Positions 5,954-13,346 of a DNA stretch of 13,346 bases are shown here, piece after piece. The position numbers and the translations under genes were made by a program. This stretch comes from Parvibaculum sp. GTDB taxonomy: Bacteria > Pseudomonadota > Alphaproteobacteria > Parvibaculales > Parvibaculaceae. The DNA lies in assembly GCA_020062605.1 (NCBI GenBank), contig JAGUWA010000026.1:1-13346 (forward strand), written 5' to 3'. Every line of letters begins with the position of its first letter. Position 1 is the stretch's first letter. The notes under the pieces are model-generated. The model saw only the letters and a list, made by a program, of their open reading frames with translations, did no database searches and was not told the origin of the DNA.

Positions 5954-7825
5954 ATGAGCCATAGCCATCCGAATAGCCATCGCACAGGTTGCCCCTGCTG
6001 CTCACCCTATCTCTGGGGAGACCGGCGTCTCCGTGATCCGCGGCTCAGCCGCCGCGGTTTCTTTGGTGCGGGTGCCGCTTTGACGGCCGCTGCCCTTTCG
6101 GTCCTCGGTGGAACGAAGAGCGATGCCGCCGGTTTCTCCGCGCTCGCTTTCGCGGCGCCGAAGTTCGGCATGGGTGAAACGCGCCGAAGCCGTGCGCACG
6201 CTGCGGGCGCAACTGTCTATCGCGGGGGCACTATCCGCACGATGAATGACGCGATGCCGCTTGCGGAAGCGGTCGCCGTCAAAGGTGGCCGCATCGTCGC
6301 AGTAGGATCCGAAGTAGAAGTGAAGGCGAAGACAGGGAATGGCGCACGCATCGTCGACCTGGCGGGGCGGACCATGCTGCCTGGCTTCATCGATTGCCAC
6401 GGCCATGTTTCCATCACCGCCCTTCTGATGGGCTTCCGCAACCTCGCACCGGAGCCCGCCGGTCCGATCCGCAATATTGCCGATATAAAGAGAGAGCTGG
6501 CGGCCTATCGGGAAGAAACGGGCGGTGGCCGTGGCGGCTGGCTGCTCGGTGCGAGCTACGACGACTCGCTGCTGGAAGAGAAGCGCGCCGTCACGCGCGA
6601 CGATCTCGACGATGTCTCGACCGACCAGCCTGTTCTCGTCTACCACGCCTCGCTTCACGTCGTCGTCGTAAATTCCTGTGCGCTCTCGCTCCTCGGCATA
6701 AACGCCGACACGCCCGACCCGCAGGGCGGTGTGATCCGGCGCTGGCCCGGTACGCGCGAGCCGAACGGCATTCTGGAAGAGGGAGCGATCACGCTCGCAC
6801 TGCCGCGCTTGCCGCAGCCATCGGTTGACGAACTCCTCGATCTTCTCGACAAGGTTCAGGACAAATATGCCGCGTGGGGAATTACAACGGCGCAGGACGG
6901 CGCCACCCGTCGGCCGGACTATGATCTTCTGACGCTCGCCGCGTCGCGCGACCGCCTCCGGCTCGATATCGTCGCCTATCCCTTCTTCACCCACATGGAC
7001 GACATCGCCAATGGCGACATCGAGATGGGGCGCGACTACAACGGCCTCAAATTCGGCGGCGTGAAGTTGATGCTGGATGGCTCGCCGCAGGCGAAGACGG
7101 CCTGGCTGACGAAACCATACGAGGTCGTGCCGCCCGGCTTTGCGCCGGACTATAGCGGCTATCGCATCGTGGAAGACGAAACCGCCGCGCAACTCGTGGA
7201 TGATGCCTATGCGCGCGGCTGGCAGGTCTACGCTCATTGCAACGGCGACGCGGCCGCCGACCAGTTTATCGCGGCGATCGGCAAGGCCACGGAGAAATAC
7301 GGACCCGGTGACAGGAGATCGACCGTCATCCACGCGCAGACGTTGCGGGAAGATCAACTCGACCTCATGCGGCAGCTTGGTGTCATGCCATCCTATTTCG
7401 TTTCTCACACCTTTTACTGGGGCGACTGGCACCGCGACTCCGTTCTCGGGCCGGAGCGGGGTGCGCGCATCAGCCCTCTGCGTTCGACGATCGATCGCGG
7501 CATGCGCTACACGTTGCACAATGACTCGCCGGTCGTGCCGTCGGATTGCCGCATGTTGCTCTGGACTGCGACAAACCGGAAAACGAGAAGTGGAAAGGTG
7601 CTCGGCGAGGAGCAGCGGATTACGGCTCATGAAGCGCTTCGCGGCATTACCATTGACGCCGCTTATCAGCATTTTGAAGACGATACGAAGGGTTCGATAG
7701 AGGAGGGCAAGCTCGCGGACTTCGTGATCCTCGGAGAGGATCCGGAAACCATCGGCACGGACACACTCCGTGACCTGTCGATCGTGGAAACGATTAAGCG
7801 CGGCGAAACCATCTACCGCGCGTGA
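5954..7825 (+). CDS. Tat-exported metal-dependent amidohydrolase (Amidohydro_3, YtcJ-like)
   Basis: This 623-residue hydrolase belongs to the amidohydrolase superfamily, whose members cleave amide or related bonds. An Arg-Arg export signal is plain: LSRRGFFGAG followed by a hydrophobic stretch (residues 31-53), pointing to folded export by Tat to the periplasm. The N-terminal tail before it is unusual, with a His/Cys cluster (SHSHPNSH, CPCC, residues 2-16). Metal-site candidates fit the Amidohydro_3 pattern: GFIDCHGHVS (His149, His151), GGVKLMLDGS (Lys371), YAHCNGDAA (His428), STVIHAQ (His460) and LHNDSPV (Asp524). The start of the N-terminal beta domain is TVYRGGTIRTMN and the ending GSIEEGKLADFVIL is the classic amidohydrolase tail. 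AGGGG just upstream supports the start. It lies 12 bp after the crotonase gene and 13 bp before the phosphorylase. The substrate is unknown; a nucleobase, hydantoin or N-acyl compound would be possible. Confidence 0.9.
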   Translation: MSHSHPNSHRTGCPCCSPYLWGDRRLRDPRLSRRGFFGAGAALTAAALSVLGGTKSDAAGFSALAFAAPKFGMGETRRSRAHAAGATVYRGGTIRTMNDAMPLAEAVAVKGGRIVAVGSEVEVKAKTGNGARIVDLAGRTMLPGFIDCHGHVSITALLMGFRNLAPEPAGPIRNIADIKRELAAYREETGGGRGGWLLGASYDDSLLEEKRAVTRDDLDDVSTDQPVLVYHASLHVVVVNSCALSLLGINADTPDPQGGVIRRWPGTREPNGILEEGAITLALPRLPQPSVDELLDLLDKVQDKYAAWGITTAQDGATRRPDYDLLTLAASRDRLRLDIVAYPFFTHMDDIANGDIEMGRDYNGLKFGGVKLMLDGSPQAKTAWLTKPYEVVPPGFAPDYSGYRIVEDETAAQLVDDAYARGWQVYAHCNGDAAADQFIAAIGKATEKYGPGDRRSTVIHAQTLREDQLDLMRQLGVMPSYFVSHTFYWGDWHRDSVLGPERGARISPLRSTIDRGMRYTLHNDSPVVPSDCRMLLWTATNRKTRSGKVLGEEQRITAHEALRGITIDAAYQHFEDDTKGSIEEGKLADFVILGEDPETIGTDTLRDLSIVETIKRGETIYRA

Positions 7826-7838
7826 AGGTGGCAAGGAT

Positions 7839-9356
7839 ATGAGGCTGAAGATACGCCGTATTCCGCTCGACACGCTGCGGGAAAATGTGGCCGTGCTCGC
7901 CTCGAACTGCACGGCGCTCAGACCCGAAGCTTTCCAGGCGTTCAAGCGTCTGGAGGTGCAGCACGACGGCCGCTCCATCATCGCGAGCCTCGATATCTGT
8001 CATGACCACTCGATGGTTGGGCCTGACGAGATCGGTCTCACGGAGCCCGCTTTCCGCCGCATGGGGCTCGCGGAGGGAGATACGGTCTTCATCTCGCCCG
8101 CGCGCAGTCCGCAGAGCCTCGAATATGTGCGGACCAAGATCGGTGGCGAAACGCTGAACCGTCACCAGATCGAGTCGATCATTCAGGACATCGTCGGGTA
8201 CCGATACTCCGACATGGAAATCGCAGCCTTCCTCGTCGCTTGCGCCGGTTTCCTGTCGACCGACGAACTCCTCCACCTCACTTTCGCAATGGCTGACGCC
8301 GGTACCTCGCTCACCTGGGATGCGCCCATTGTCGTCGATAAACACTGCATCGGCGGCATTCCCGGCAACCGCACCTCGATGATTGTGGTGCCGATTGTCG
8401 CCGCGCATGGTTTCACCATGCCGAAGACTTCATCGCGCGCGATCACCTCTCCGGCGGGAACTGCCGACACGATGGAAGTCCTTGCGCGCGTCGACCTCAC
8501 CGTCGACGAGATGAAGGAAGTCGTCGGCGAGTGCAATGCCTGTCTCGTCTGGGGTGGCCATGTGAATTTGTCGCCCGCCGACGACATTCTGATCGGCGTC
8601 GAACGCCCGCTCAATCTCGACACGCGCGAGCAGATGGTCGCCTCGATCATGTCGAAAAAGAAGTCGGCGGGTTCCACGCATCTGGTGATCGACCTGCCAC
8701 TCGGACCGACCGCCAAGGTCCGAGACGCCATGGAAGCGCTGCGTCTGCGCAAGCTCTTCGAGTTTGTCGCCGGCCGCATGAACCTTCACGTTGAAATCGT
8801 GGTGACGGACGGTATCCAGCCTGTTGGTCGTGGCGTTGGGCCGGCGCTCGAAGCGCGAGACGTAATGGCCGTGCTTGCCAATGACGCTTCCGCACCCGCC
8901 GACCTGCGCGAGAAATCGCTTCAGCTCGCCGCACGGGTTATAGAATGCGACCCGGCCATCAGGGGCGGTGCGGGATACGAGCGCGCGCGACACCTGCTGG
9001 AGAGCGGGGCGGCAATGACATCGATGCAGAAGATTATCGATGCTCAGGGGCGCGCATCGTCGGCACCCGATCCCGGACCGCTCACCGCCGATATCCTCGC
9101 TCATGCCGATGGCGTGGTGGCCTCCGTCGATTGTCTGCGGATTGCCCAGCTGGCGCGGCTCGCCGGCGCTCCGCTCGATCGGGGCGCGGGAATCGACGTA
9201 CTGAAGCGCATCGGTGACAAAGTCGAGGCAGGCGAACCTCTCTACCGCATCTATTCGGCGGGCGAGGCGCATTTCAACTTCGCAGTGGAGGAGGCCGAAC
9301 AGTCGAACGGCTTTGCGCTTGCGAGTGCGGGCATTCCCGCGAAGGCACTTGAATGA
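7839..9356 (+). CDS. AMP/thymidine phosphorylase (archaeal-type long form)
   Basis: This 505-residue nucleoside/nucleotide phosphorylase splits an N-glycosidic bond with phosphate. The core signature DKHCIGGIPGNRTS (167-180) and SSRAITSPAGTADTMEVL (198-215) are the phosphate and substrate loops of the pyrimidine-phosphorylase fold. MSKKKSAG (271-278) carries further conserved Lys residues. Its length and the extra N-terminal domain of about 85 residues match archaeal AMP phosphorylase (about 500 residues), not classical DeoA (about 440). In archaea that enzyme converts NMP plus phosphate to base plus ribose 1,5-bisphosphate. Bacterial relatives are labelled putative thymidine phosphorylase, so the substrate is uncertain. 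The frame opens at a GTG at 7770, inside the amidohydrolase gene. ATG 7839 is preferred because AAGG (7833-7836) precedes it and it starts right before the conserved N-terminus. Its stop overlaps the next gene's start (ATGA), showing translational coupling. Confidence 0.92.
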   Translation: MRLKIRRIPLDTLRENVAVLASNCTALRPEAFQAFKRLEVQHDGRSIIASLDICHDHSMVGPDEIGLTEPAFRRMGLAEGDTVFISPARSPQSLEYVRTKIGGETLNRHQIESIIQDIVGYRYSDMEIAAFLVACAGFLSTDELLHLTFAMADAGTSLTWDAPIVVDKHCIGGIPGNRTSMIVVPIVAAHGFTMPKTSSRAITSPAGTADTMEVLARVDLTVDEMKEVVGECNACLVWGGHVNLSPADDILIGVERPLNLDTREQMVASIMSKKKSAGSTHLVIDLPLGPTAKVRDAMEALRLRKLFEFVAGRMNLHVEIVVTDGIQPVGRGVGPALEARDVMAVLANDASAPADLREKSLQLAARVIECDPAIRGGAGYERARHLLESGAAMTSMQKIIDAQGRASSAPDPGPLTADILAHADGVVASVDCLRIAQLARLAGAPLDRGAGIDVLKRIGDKVEAGEPLYRIYSAGEAHFNFAVEEAEQSNGFALASAGIPAKALE

Positions 9357-10246
9357 TGCCTGTCGCGCTTCACTCATTCGAGCATGGTGAGAGCCACGCG
9401 CGAGAGCTTGCTTCGAAGCTCGGGCTCGACGTGCACCTGATCGACGTCCACACATTTCCCGATGGCGAGAGCCGCATCGGCATTTCGGGTTCTGCCCGGA
9501 CGTCTTTGGTCTACTGTCCGCTGGATAGACCGAACACAAGGCTCGTCGATCTGATGCTTGCAGCAGACGCTCTTCGTCGCGCCGGTACACGCCGTCTCGT
9601 GCTCGTCGCGCCCTATCTCTGCTACATGCGGCAGGACAAGGCCTTCCATGAAGGCGAGGCGGTCAGCCAGCAGGCCGTGGCGCGCTTTCTCTCGTCGCTC
9701 TTCGACCGGGTCGTGACGGTAGACGCGCATCTGCATCGCGTCTCGTCCCTTGCAGAGGTCTTTCCCGACATCGAAGCGGAGAATCTCATTGCCGCCGATA
9801 CGATCGCGCGCTTCGCTGCCGAACGGGGCATCGGCGAAGACACGCTCATTGCCGGTCCGGACGAGGAGGCTGCTCAATGGGTCGGCCGGCTGGCTGCCGC
9901 GCTGGGTGTGCCCGCAATCACAGGCAAGAAAGCGCGGCGTGGCGACCGCGAGGTTGAGATCGTGTTTCCCGACCTGGACCTCGAAGGCAGGTCCGTTCTG
10001 ATCGCGGACGATATCGTCTCGAGCGGTGGAACGGTCCTGTCGGCCATTGCCGCTATGAAGGCACGTGGCGCGATTTCGGTCCGCGTCGCCATCACACATG
10101 CACTTTTCGATACCGATGTGTATGAAAGGATGTTGAATGCCGGCGCCGATGCCGTCTGGTCAACAACGTCGGTGCCTCATCCGACGAATGCGATTTCCCT
10201 TGCCGGCCTTCTCGGTGAAGCGCTGCATAACGAAATAGGTGAGTGA
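9353..10246 (+). CDS. Divergent ribose-phosphate pyrophosphokinase (PRPP synthetase-like)
   Basis: This 297-residue protein has the PRPP synthetase double phosphoribosyltransferase fold. Visible motifs are FPDGE (35-39, nucleotide loop), YMRQDK (91-96, standard YxRQD), GEAVS (101-105), VDAH (123-126, metal site), AGPDEEA (167-173), Lys192/Lys193 in the flexible loop, and IADDIVSSGGT (217-227, the PRPP pyrophosphate/ribose-phosphate loop). It is shorter than typical class I enzymes (about 315). The second half deviates, with VDAHLHRV where most have VDLHxxQ, and DDIVSSGGT in place of DDMIDTAGT, closer to short archaeal class III types. It overlaps the phosphorylase by 4 bp; a second ATG at 9356 is an alternative start. 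The canonical reaction uses ribose 5-phosphate and ATP; an altered substrate related to ribose 1,5-bisphosphate is only inference. It is unlikely to be the housekeeping Prs, given its divergence and context. Confidence 0.88.
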   Translation: MMPVALHSFEHGESHARELASKLGLDVHLIDVHTFPDGESRIGISGSARTSLVYCPLDRPNTRLVDLMLAADALRRAGTRRLVLVAPYLCYMRQDKAFHEGEAVSQQAVARFLSSLFDRVVTVDAHLHRVSSLAEVFPDIEAENLIAADTIARFAAERGIGEDTLIAGPDEEAAQWVGRLAAALGVPAITGKKARRGDREVEIVFPDLDLEGRSVLIADDIVSSGGTVLSAIAAMKARGAISVRVAITHALFDTDVYERMLNAGADAVWSTTSVPHPTNAISLAGLLGEALHNEIGE

Positions 10247-10251
10247 GGACC

Positions 10252-11853
10252 ATGTCGATTTCCTTGAGCGTCCACGGCGCAGCGCACACCGTCACCGGCT
10301 CCTGCTATCTGTTGCAGGCGGGAAAGGTGCGGTTTCTTGTCGATTGCGGCATGTTTCAGGGGCCGAAGACGCTGAAGGCACTCAACTATTCGGATTTCCC
10401 GTTCAGGCCGGAGGAGGTCGATTTCGTTCTCCTGACACATGCTCACATTGACCACTCAGGCTTGATCCCGAAGCTCGTGAAACACGGCTTCTCGGGACCG
10501 ATCTACGCAACGCACGGCACGATCGATCTTCTCACCTGCATGCTCCCGGATTCGGGGCACATTCAGGAAACGGAAGTCGAGCAGCTCAACAGACGCAACG
10601 CGCGGCGTGGCCGTCCGGAAGTGACGCCGATCTACACCGTGGAGGATGCCGAGATTGCGCTGCGCTCCTTCAGCCCGGTTGCCTACGACACGTGGATCGA
10701 ACCGGGAGAGGGCGTACGCGCACGCCTCTGGAATGCCGGCCACATTCTCGGCTCCTCGTCGATCGAGATTGAGCTGACGACTGGGGTCAAATCACCGCGC
10801 TCGATGCGGCTCCTTTTCTCCGGCGATATCGGGCCGGAAGTGACAAGCTTTCATCCCGCCCCGGATTCGCCGCAGAATCTCGACTACATCGTCTGCGAAG
10901 CGACATATGGATCGCGCGTGCGGCCGCCGATGACGCTCTCGTCCCGGCGCGATCTGCTTGCTGCGGAGGCAAATGAAGCCCTGAAAGGGAATGGTGTACT
11001 CATCGTTCCGTCATTTGCGGTCGAGCGCACCCAGGAACTCTTGTCCGACCTTCTGGCTCTGGTTCACGAACGCCGTATTCCACAGGTGCCGATCTTCCTC
11101 GACTCTCCGCTCGCCATCCGGGCCACGGATGTCTTCATCGACCATGCGGACGAGCTGGAGGATGGCGCCGCCTTCCGCCATGCCATGCGTTCTCCGATTC
11201 TGCGTACGACCGAATCCGTGCAGGAAAGCATGATGATCGAGCGGATCGATGGCAGCCACATCATCGTCGCCGCCAGCGGCATGTGCGATGCGGGCCGTAT
11301 TCGCCATCATCTGAAGAACCATCTCTGGCGCGCCAACGCGACGGTGCTCATGGTCGGATTCCAGGCGGAGGGAACGCTTGGGCGTATTCTGCAGAACGGC
11401 GCCAAGGCCGTCCGCATACAGGGCGAGGAAGTCAAGGTTCGAGCACGCATCCGAACGCTCGACATCTATTCGGGCCATGCGGATGGACCGGGCCTTGCCC
11501 GTTGGGTGGAAGAGCGCGGACCCGTTTCGCGCGGCATCATTCTGGTGCATGGCGAGGAAGATGAAATCGCGGGTTTGCACGAGCGTCTCTCGAACAGAGG
11601 CCTCGACGGAGAGCGTATATTCGCCCCCGAACTCGACGCCGTCTTCGATCTTCTCGCCGAAACACCGGCAACGCGTGAGCGGCCGGCGCCGCGGCGCCTG
11701 CAGCCGGAGGTCGTCGGTCATCCGGACTGGCATAACGACCTTTCCGGGCTCTGGCTCGACCTTACCGAAATGCTGGACAAGGCCGCGGACGACAAGTCGC
11801 GGCGTGTCATCCTGCGTCGGATACGACGCGCACTCGAGAAGGAGCAGGCCTGA
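10252..11853 (+). CDS. Beta-CASP metallo-beta-lactamase fold ribonuclease-like protein (CPSF73/YSH1 type)
   Basis: This 533-residue protein has the metallo-beta-lactamase plus beta-CASP arrangement of RNA nucleases. Metal ligands are THAHIDHSG (His63, His65, Asp67, His68), NAGHILGSS (His164) and FSGDIG (Asp192). The beta-CASP motifs are CEATYG (Glu216, motif A), YSGHADG (His409, motif B) and LVHGEED (His433, motif C). ASGMCDAGRI (341-350) is the family's RNA-specificity signature. A C-terminal extension of about 65 residues follows, ending Arg-rich. The GTG at 10243 could extend it by three residues, but the ATG at 10252 has GAGG just before it. It lies 5 bp after the Prs-like gene, ending the tightly spaced operon. 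Endo- or exonuclease activity on RNA is expected from the family; the substrate is unknown. It may supply nucleotides to the two enzymes before it. Confidence 0.92.
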   Translation: MSISLSVHGAAHTVTGSCYLLQAGKVRFLVDCGMFQGPKTLKALNYSDFPFRPEEVDFVLLTHAHIDHSGLIPKLVKHGFSGPIYATHGTIDLLTCMLPDSGHIQETEVEQLNRRNARRGRPEVTPIYTVEDAEIALRSFSPVAYDTWIEPGEGVRARLWNAGHILGSSSIEIELTTGVKSPRSMRLLFSGDIGPEVTSFHPAPDSPQNLDYIVCEATYGSRVRPPMTLSSRRDLLAAEANEALKGNGVLIVPSFAVERTQELLSDLLALVHERRIPQVPIFLDSPLAIRATDVFIDHADELEDGAAFRHAMRSPILRTTESVQESMMIERIDGSHIIVAASGMCDAGRIRHHLKNHLWRANATVLMVGFQAEGTLGRILQNGAKAVRIQGEEVKVRARIRTLDIYSGHADGPGLARWVEERGPVSRGIILVHGEEDEIAGLHERLSNRGLDGERIFAPELDAVFDLLAETPATRERPAPRRLQPEVVGHPDWHNDLSGLWLDLTEMLDKAADDKSRRVILRRIRRALEKEQA

Positions 11854-11938
11854 CGCCATTTTGCCTTTTTCTCGGTCACTCGTCGGTAGCTTTTATCTCC
11901 CCGCTTTGGGATGATGATGCCGAGGCCAGAATCCTTCC
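11854..11938. other. Short gap before the TetR-type gene
   Basis: These 85 bases are AT-richer than the coding DNA, with T-rich runs (TTTTGCCTTTTT, CTTTTATC). They could hold a promoter, but no spaced -35/-10 pair, hairpin or good ribosome-binding site for the ATG at 11939 is evident. Confidence 0.35.
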
Positions 11939-12547
11939 ATGAGTACTCCAGATATGCCTGCTTCCCAACCCCAGAAAAAACAGGATGGACGCCGCCTTCG
12001 CAGCGCCGCCAGCCGCCGCCGGATCGTTGAGGCAATGCGCGACCTGGTCCGTGAGGGCACGATTTCTCCGCGCGCGGAGGAGGTTGCCGCGCGCGCCGAT
12101 GTCGGCCTCAGAAGCGTCTTCCGTCATTTCGACGACATGGAAAGTCTTTATCGGGAGATCGGCGATCTGATCCTGGTCGATGTCGCGCCGATGCTTGAGC
12201 TCCCGCCGCCAACGGGCACGGCGGACGAAATTCTCGAGGAGATGATCGATCGCCGCGCAAAGCTCTTCGAGCGGATCATGCCTTTCCGTGTCGCCGCCGA
12301 CATGAATGCGCATCGCTCACCGTTCCTGGCCGATGATCGCGCGCGTATGAACACGGCGTTCCGCGATATCATGCGCTCCGCGCTTCCGACGGCGGTTCGC
12401 AAGGACCGCGTGCTCGTAGATGCACTGGACGCAGTTCTCAGCTTCGATTTCTGGCGTCGCCTTCGCGTCGACCAGCGCCTCTCCATCTCTCAGGCAAGGC
12501 GTGTGGTCGAGGTGACGGCTGCGCCTCTTATCGGTGCGAAGCGTTAG
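11939..12547 (+). CDS. TetR/AcrR-family transcriptional regulator
   Basis: This 202-residue protein has an N-terminal TetR helix-turn-helix at about residues 24-72: RRRIVEAMRDLVREG, then AEEVAARADVGLRSVFRHF, DDMESLYREI. The C-terminal part (about 80-200) is helical and weakly conserved, as usual for the ligand-binding/dimerisation domain, with no recognisable ligand. A basic N-terminal tail (QKKQDGRRLR) precedes the HTH. No Shine-Dalgarno is visible before this ATG, so the exact start is uncertain. It follows the operon in the same direction after 85 bp, making regulation of it (or of itself) plausible by proximity. It converges with the GST-like gene with a 7-bp gap. Confidence 0.88.
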   Translation: MSTPDMPASQPQKKQDGRRLRSAASRRRIVEAMRDLVREGTISPRAEEVAARADVGLRSVFRHFDDMESLYREIGDLILVDVAPMLELPPPTGTADEILEEMIDRRAKLFERIMPFRVAADMNAHRSPFLADDRARMNTAFRDIMRSALPTAVRKDRVLVDALDAVLSFDFWRRLRVDQRLSISQARRVVEVTAAPLIGAKR

Positions 12548-12554
12548 CGCCCAT

Positions 12555-13346
12555 TCAGCTTCCGAACAACATTTCGCAGCCCGTCCCGGCGAGAATGTCG
12601 TCTACAGCCTTCCGGTCCGCCGGCCCAAGGTTTTCGCGCTTCTCGCGCAGCCATTGCAGGCATTTTCCCTGATATGGGAACGGCTGCTGCACCCATCGCT
12701 TGCCGTCGATTTCCGTATCGACCTGCTCCGCACCCTCCATCAGCGATTTGGCGTTGGCCCGAAGAGCCGGCACATAGACGCGGCCGACTTCCTTCAGCAG
12801 GCCCCGAATTTCTTCGGGAATGGCATCGCGCTTCATCCATCCGTCTTCCTGCGCATCGAGCCCTGAGAGGTCCTCAATGAGATCGACCCAGGCGAAGACG
12901 CGTGGCGCGCGCCTCAAGGTTTCTTCCATCGGCGTCGGGTCGAAATGCGTCAACTGCGTCAATTGTCCATAGGCGCCGAAATCGCTGCCGCCGGGCCGCA
13001 TCCCCATCAGGAAGGGCTGCACTTCGAGAAGCGCCTTCATCGCGTCGAGATAGCGCAGATAGCTCGCTTCAATGACGGGCGCCGTTGTGTCGTTCGATCC
13101 TACGACATAGAGACGGGATATCTGTCGGTCGGCAAATATCTTGCCCATTTTCAGGGCTTCGCCTTCCGGCGCGGAAATGCCGCGCCAGCGGGGCAGGATG
13201 GCGGCAGCCCGCTCGATATCGGGCTTGTAGTACCAGCGATAGTGGAACATCGCCTTGGTCAGCCATTCGTCGGCATAGTCTTCGAGCAGATAGTCGAGAA
13301 ACTCGATCACGGGATCGGAGGGCACGACTTCGCGTCCGGAGAATGC
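12555..13346 (-). CDS. Glutathione S-transferase-like protein, N-terminus beyond the window
   Basis: The visible part is 263 residues, reading leftward to a TGA at 12555. The frame is open to the right edge, adding residues such as AFSGREV before the nominal GTG at 13323-13325, so the true start lies outside the window. VVPSDPVIEFLDYLLED resembles the end of a thioredoxin-like GST N-domain (glutathione-contact Ser-Asp region). A helical C-domain follows, with GSDFGAYGQLTQLTHFDP where GSTs carry the N-capping box of the core helix. A C-terminal extension of about 90 residues (DGWMKRD to the end) exceeds ordinary GSTs. GST-type detoxification or a redox/binding role is possible. Its neighbour is a convergent TetR gene. 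Confidence 0.75.
   Translation of the reverse strand, partial: AFSGREVVPSDPVIEFLDYLLEDYADEWLTKAMFHYRWYYKPDIERAAAILPRWRGISAPEGEALKMGKIFADRQISRLYVVGSNDTTAPVIEASYLRYLDAMKALLEVQPFLMGMRPGGSDFGAYGQLTQLTHFDPTPMEETLRRAPRVFAWVDLIEDLSGLDAQEDGWMKRDAIPEEIRGLLKEVGRVYVPALRANAKSLMEGAEQVDTEIDGKRWVQQPFPYQGKCLQWLREKRENLGPADRKAVDDILAGTGCEMLFGS

Noticed and set aside
7770..7838. Upstream GTG start for the phosphorylase, overlapping the amidohydrolase gene
   Set aside because: It adds 23 residues unlike the family N-terminus; the ATG at 7839 begins the conserved MRLKIRRIPLDT region and has AAGG before it.
6002..7981. Antisense open frame of 659 codons over the amidohydrolase gene
   Set aside because: It is a GC-rich shadow frame, with no recognisable domain. 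The plus strand encodes a clear amidohydrolase with Tat signal and metal ligands.

Overview
The window is GC-rich, densely coded DNA with gene families typical of an alphaproteobacterium. Indicators are a secreted protein ending in the 17-kDa surface antigen type C-terminus, a BacA-type UppP, a single-chain glutamate dehydrogenase of about 413 residues, a Tat-exported amidohydrolase and a long GST-like protein. A Parvibaculum-like or other Hyphomicrobiales-type host would fit, but the sequence alone does not settle it. I see no tRNA, rRNA, CRISPR array, transposase or phage gene. The window looks chromosomal, and no intergenic gap exceeds 200 bases.

Left part (1-3487, minus strand): three genes read leftward. 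They are glutamate dehydrogenase (2246-3487), undecaprenyl-diphosphate phosphatase uppP (1320-2126), and a membrane-bound sensor histidine kinase (84-1163). The kinase stops right after its dimerisation/phosphoacceptor domain, so no ATPase domain is visible. A 34-bp imperfect palindrome lies between uppP and the kinase.

Middle (3488-5030): a divergent promoter region separates glutamate dehydrogenase from a secreted protein (3682-4983) with a Gln/Arg-rich region, a His/Tyr-rich region, a glycine zipper and a surface-antigen tail. A strong Rho-independent terminator (5001-5038) follows it and separates it from the next transcription unit.

Right part (5135-11853, plus strand, with a regulator to 12547): five tightly packed genes, with gaps of 12, 13, -4 and 5 bp, form an operon. 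They encode an enoyl-CoA hydratase-family protein, a Tat-signal amidohydrolase (Amidohydro_3/YtcJ type), an AMP/thymidine phosphorylase of the long archaeal type, a divergent PRPP synthetase-like protein and a beta-CASP metallo-beta-lactamase nuclease. A TetR-family regulator follows 85 bp later and converges with a GST-like gene that runs off the right edge. The last three enzymes suggest an RNA/nucleotide salvage route: the nuclease makes nucleotides, the phosphorylase turns a nucleotide into base plus ribose 1,5-bisphosphate, and the Prs-like protein handles the phosphorylated ribose. No RuBisCO or ribose-1,5-bisphosphate isomerase is in the window, so the fate of the sugar product is open. 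This module is the most interesting part of the window. The functional link is inference from gene order, translational coupling and family knowledge.
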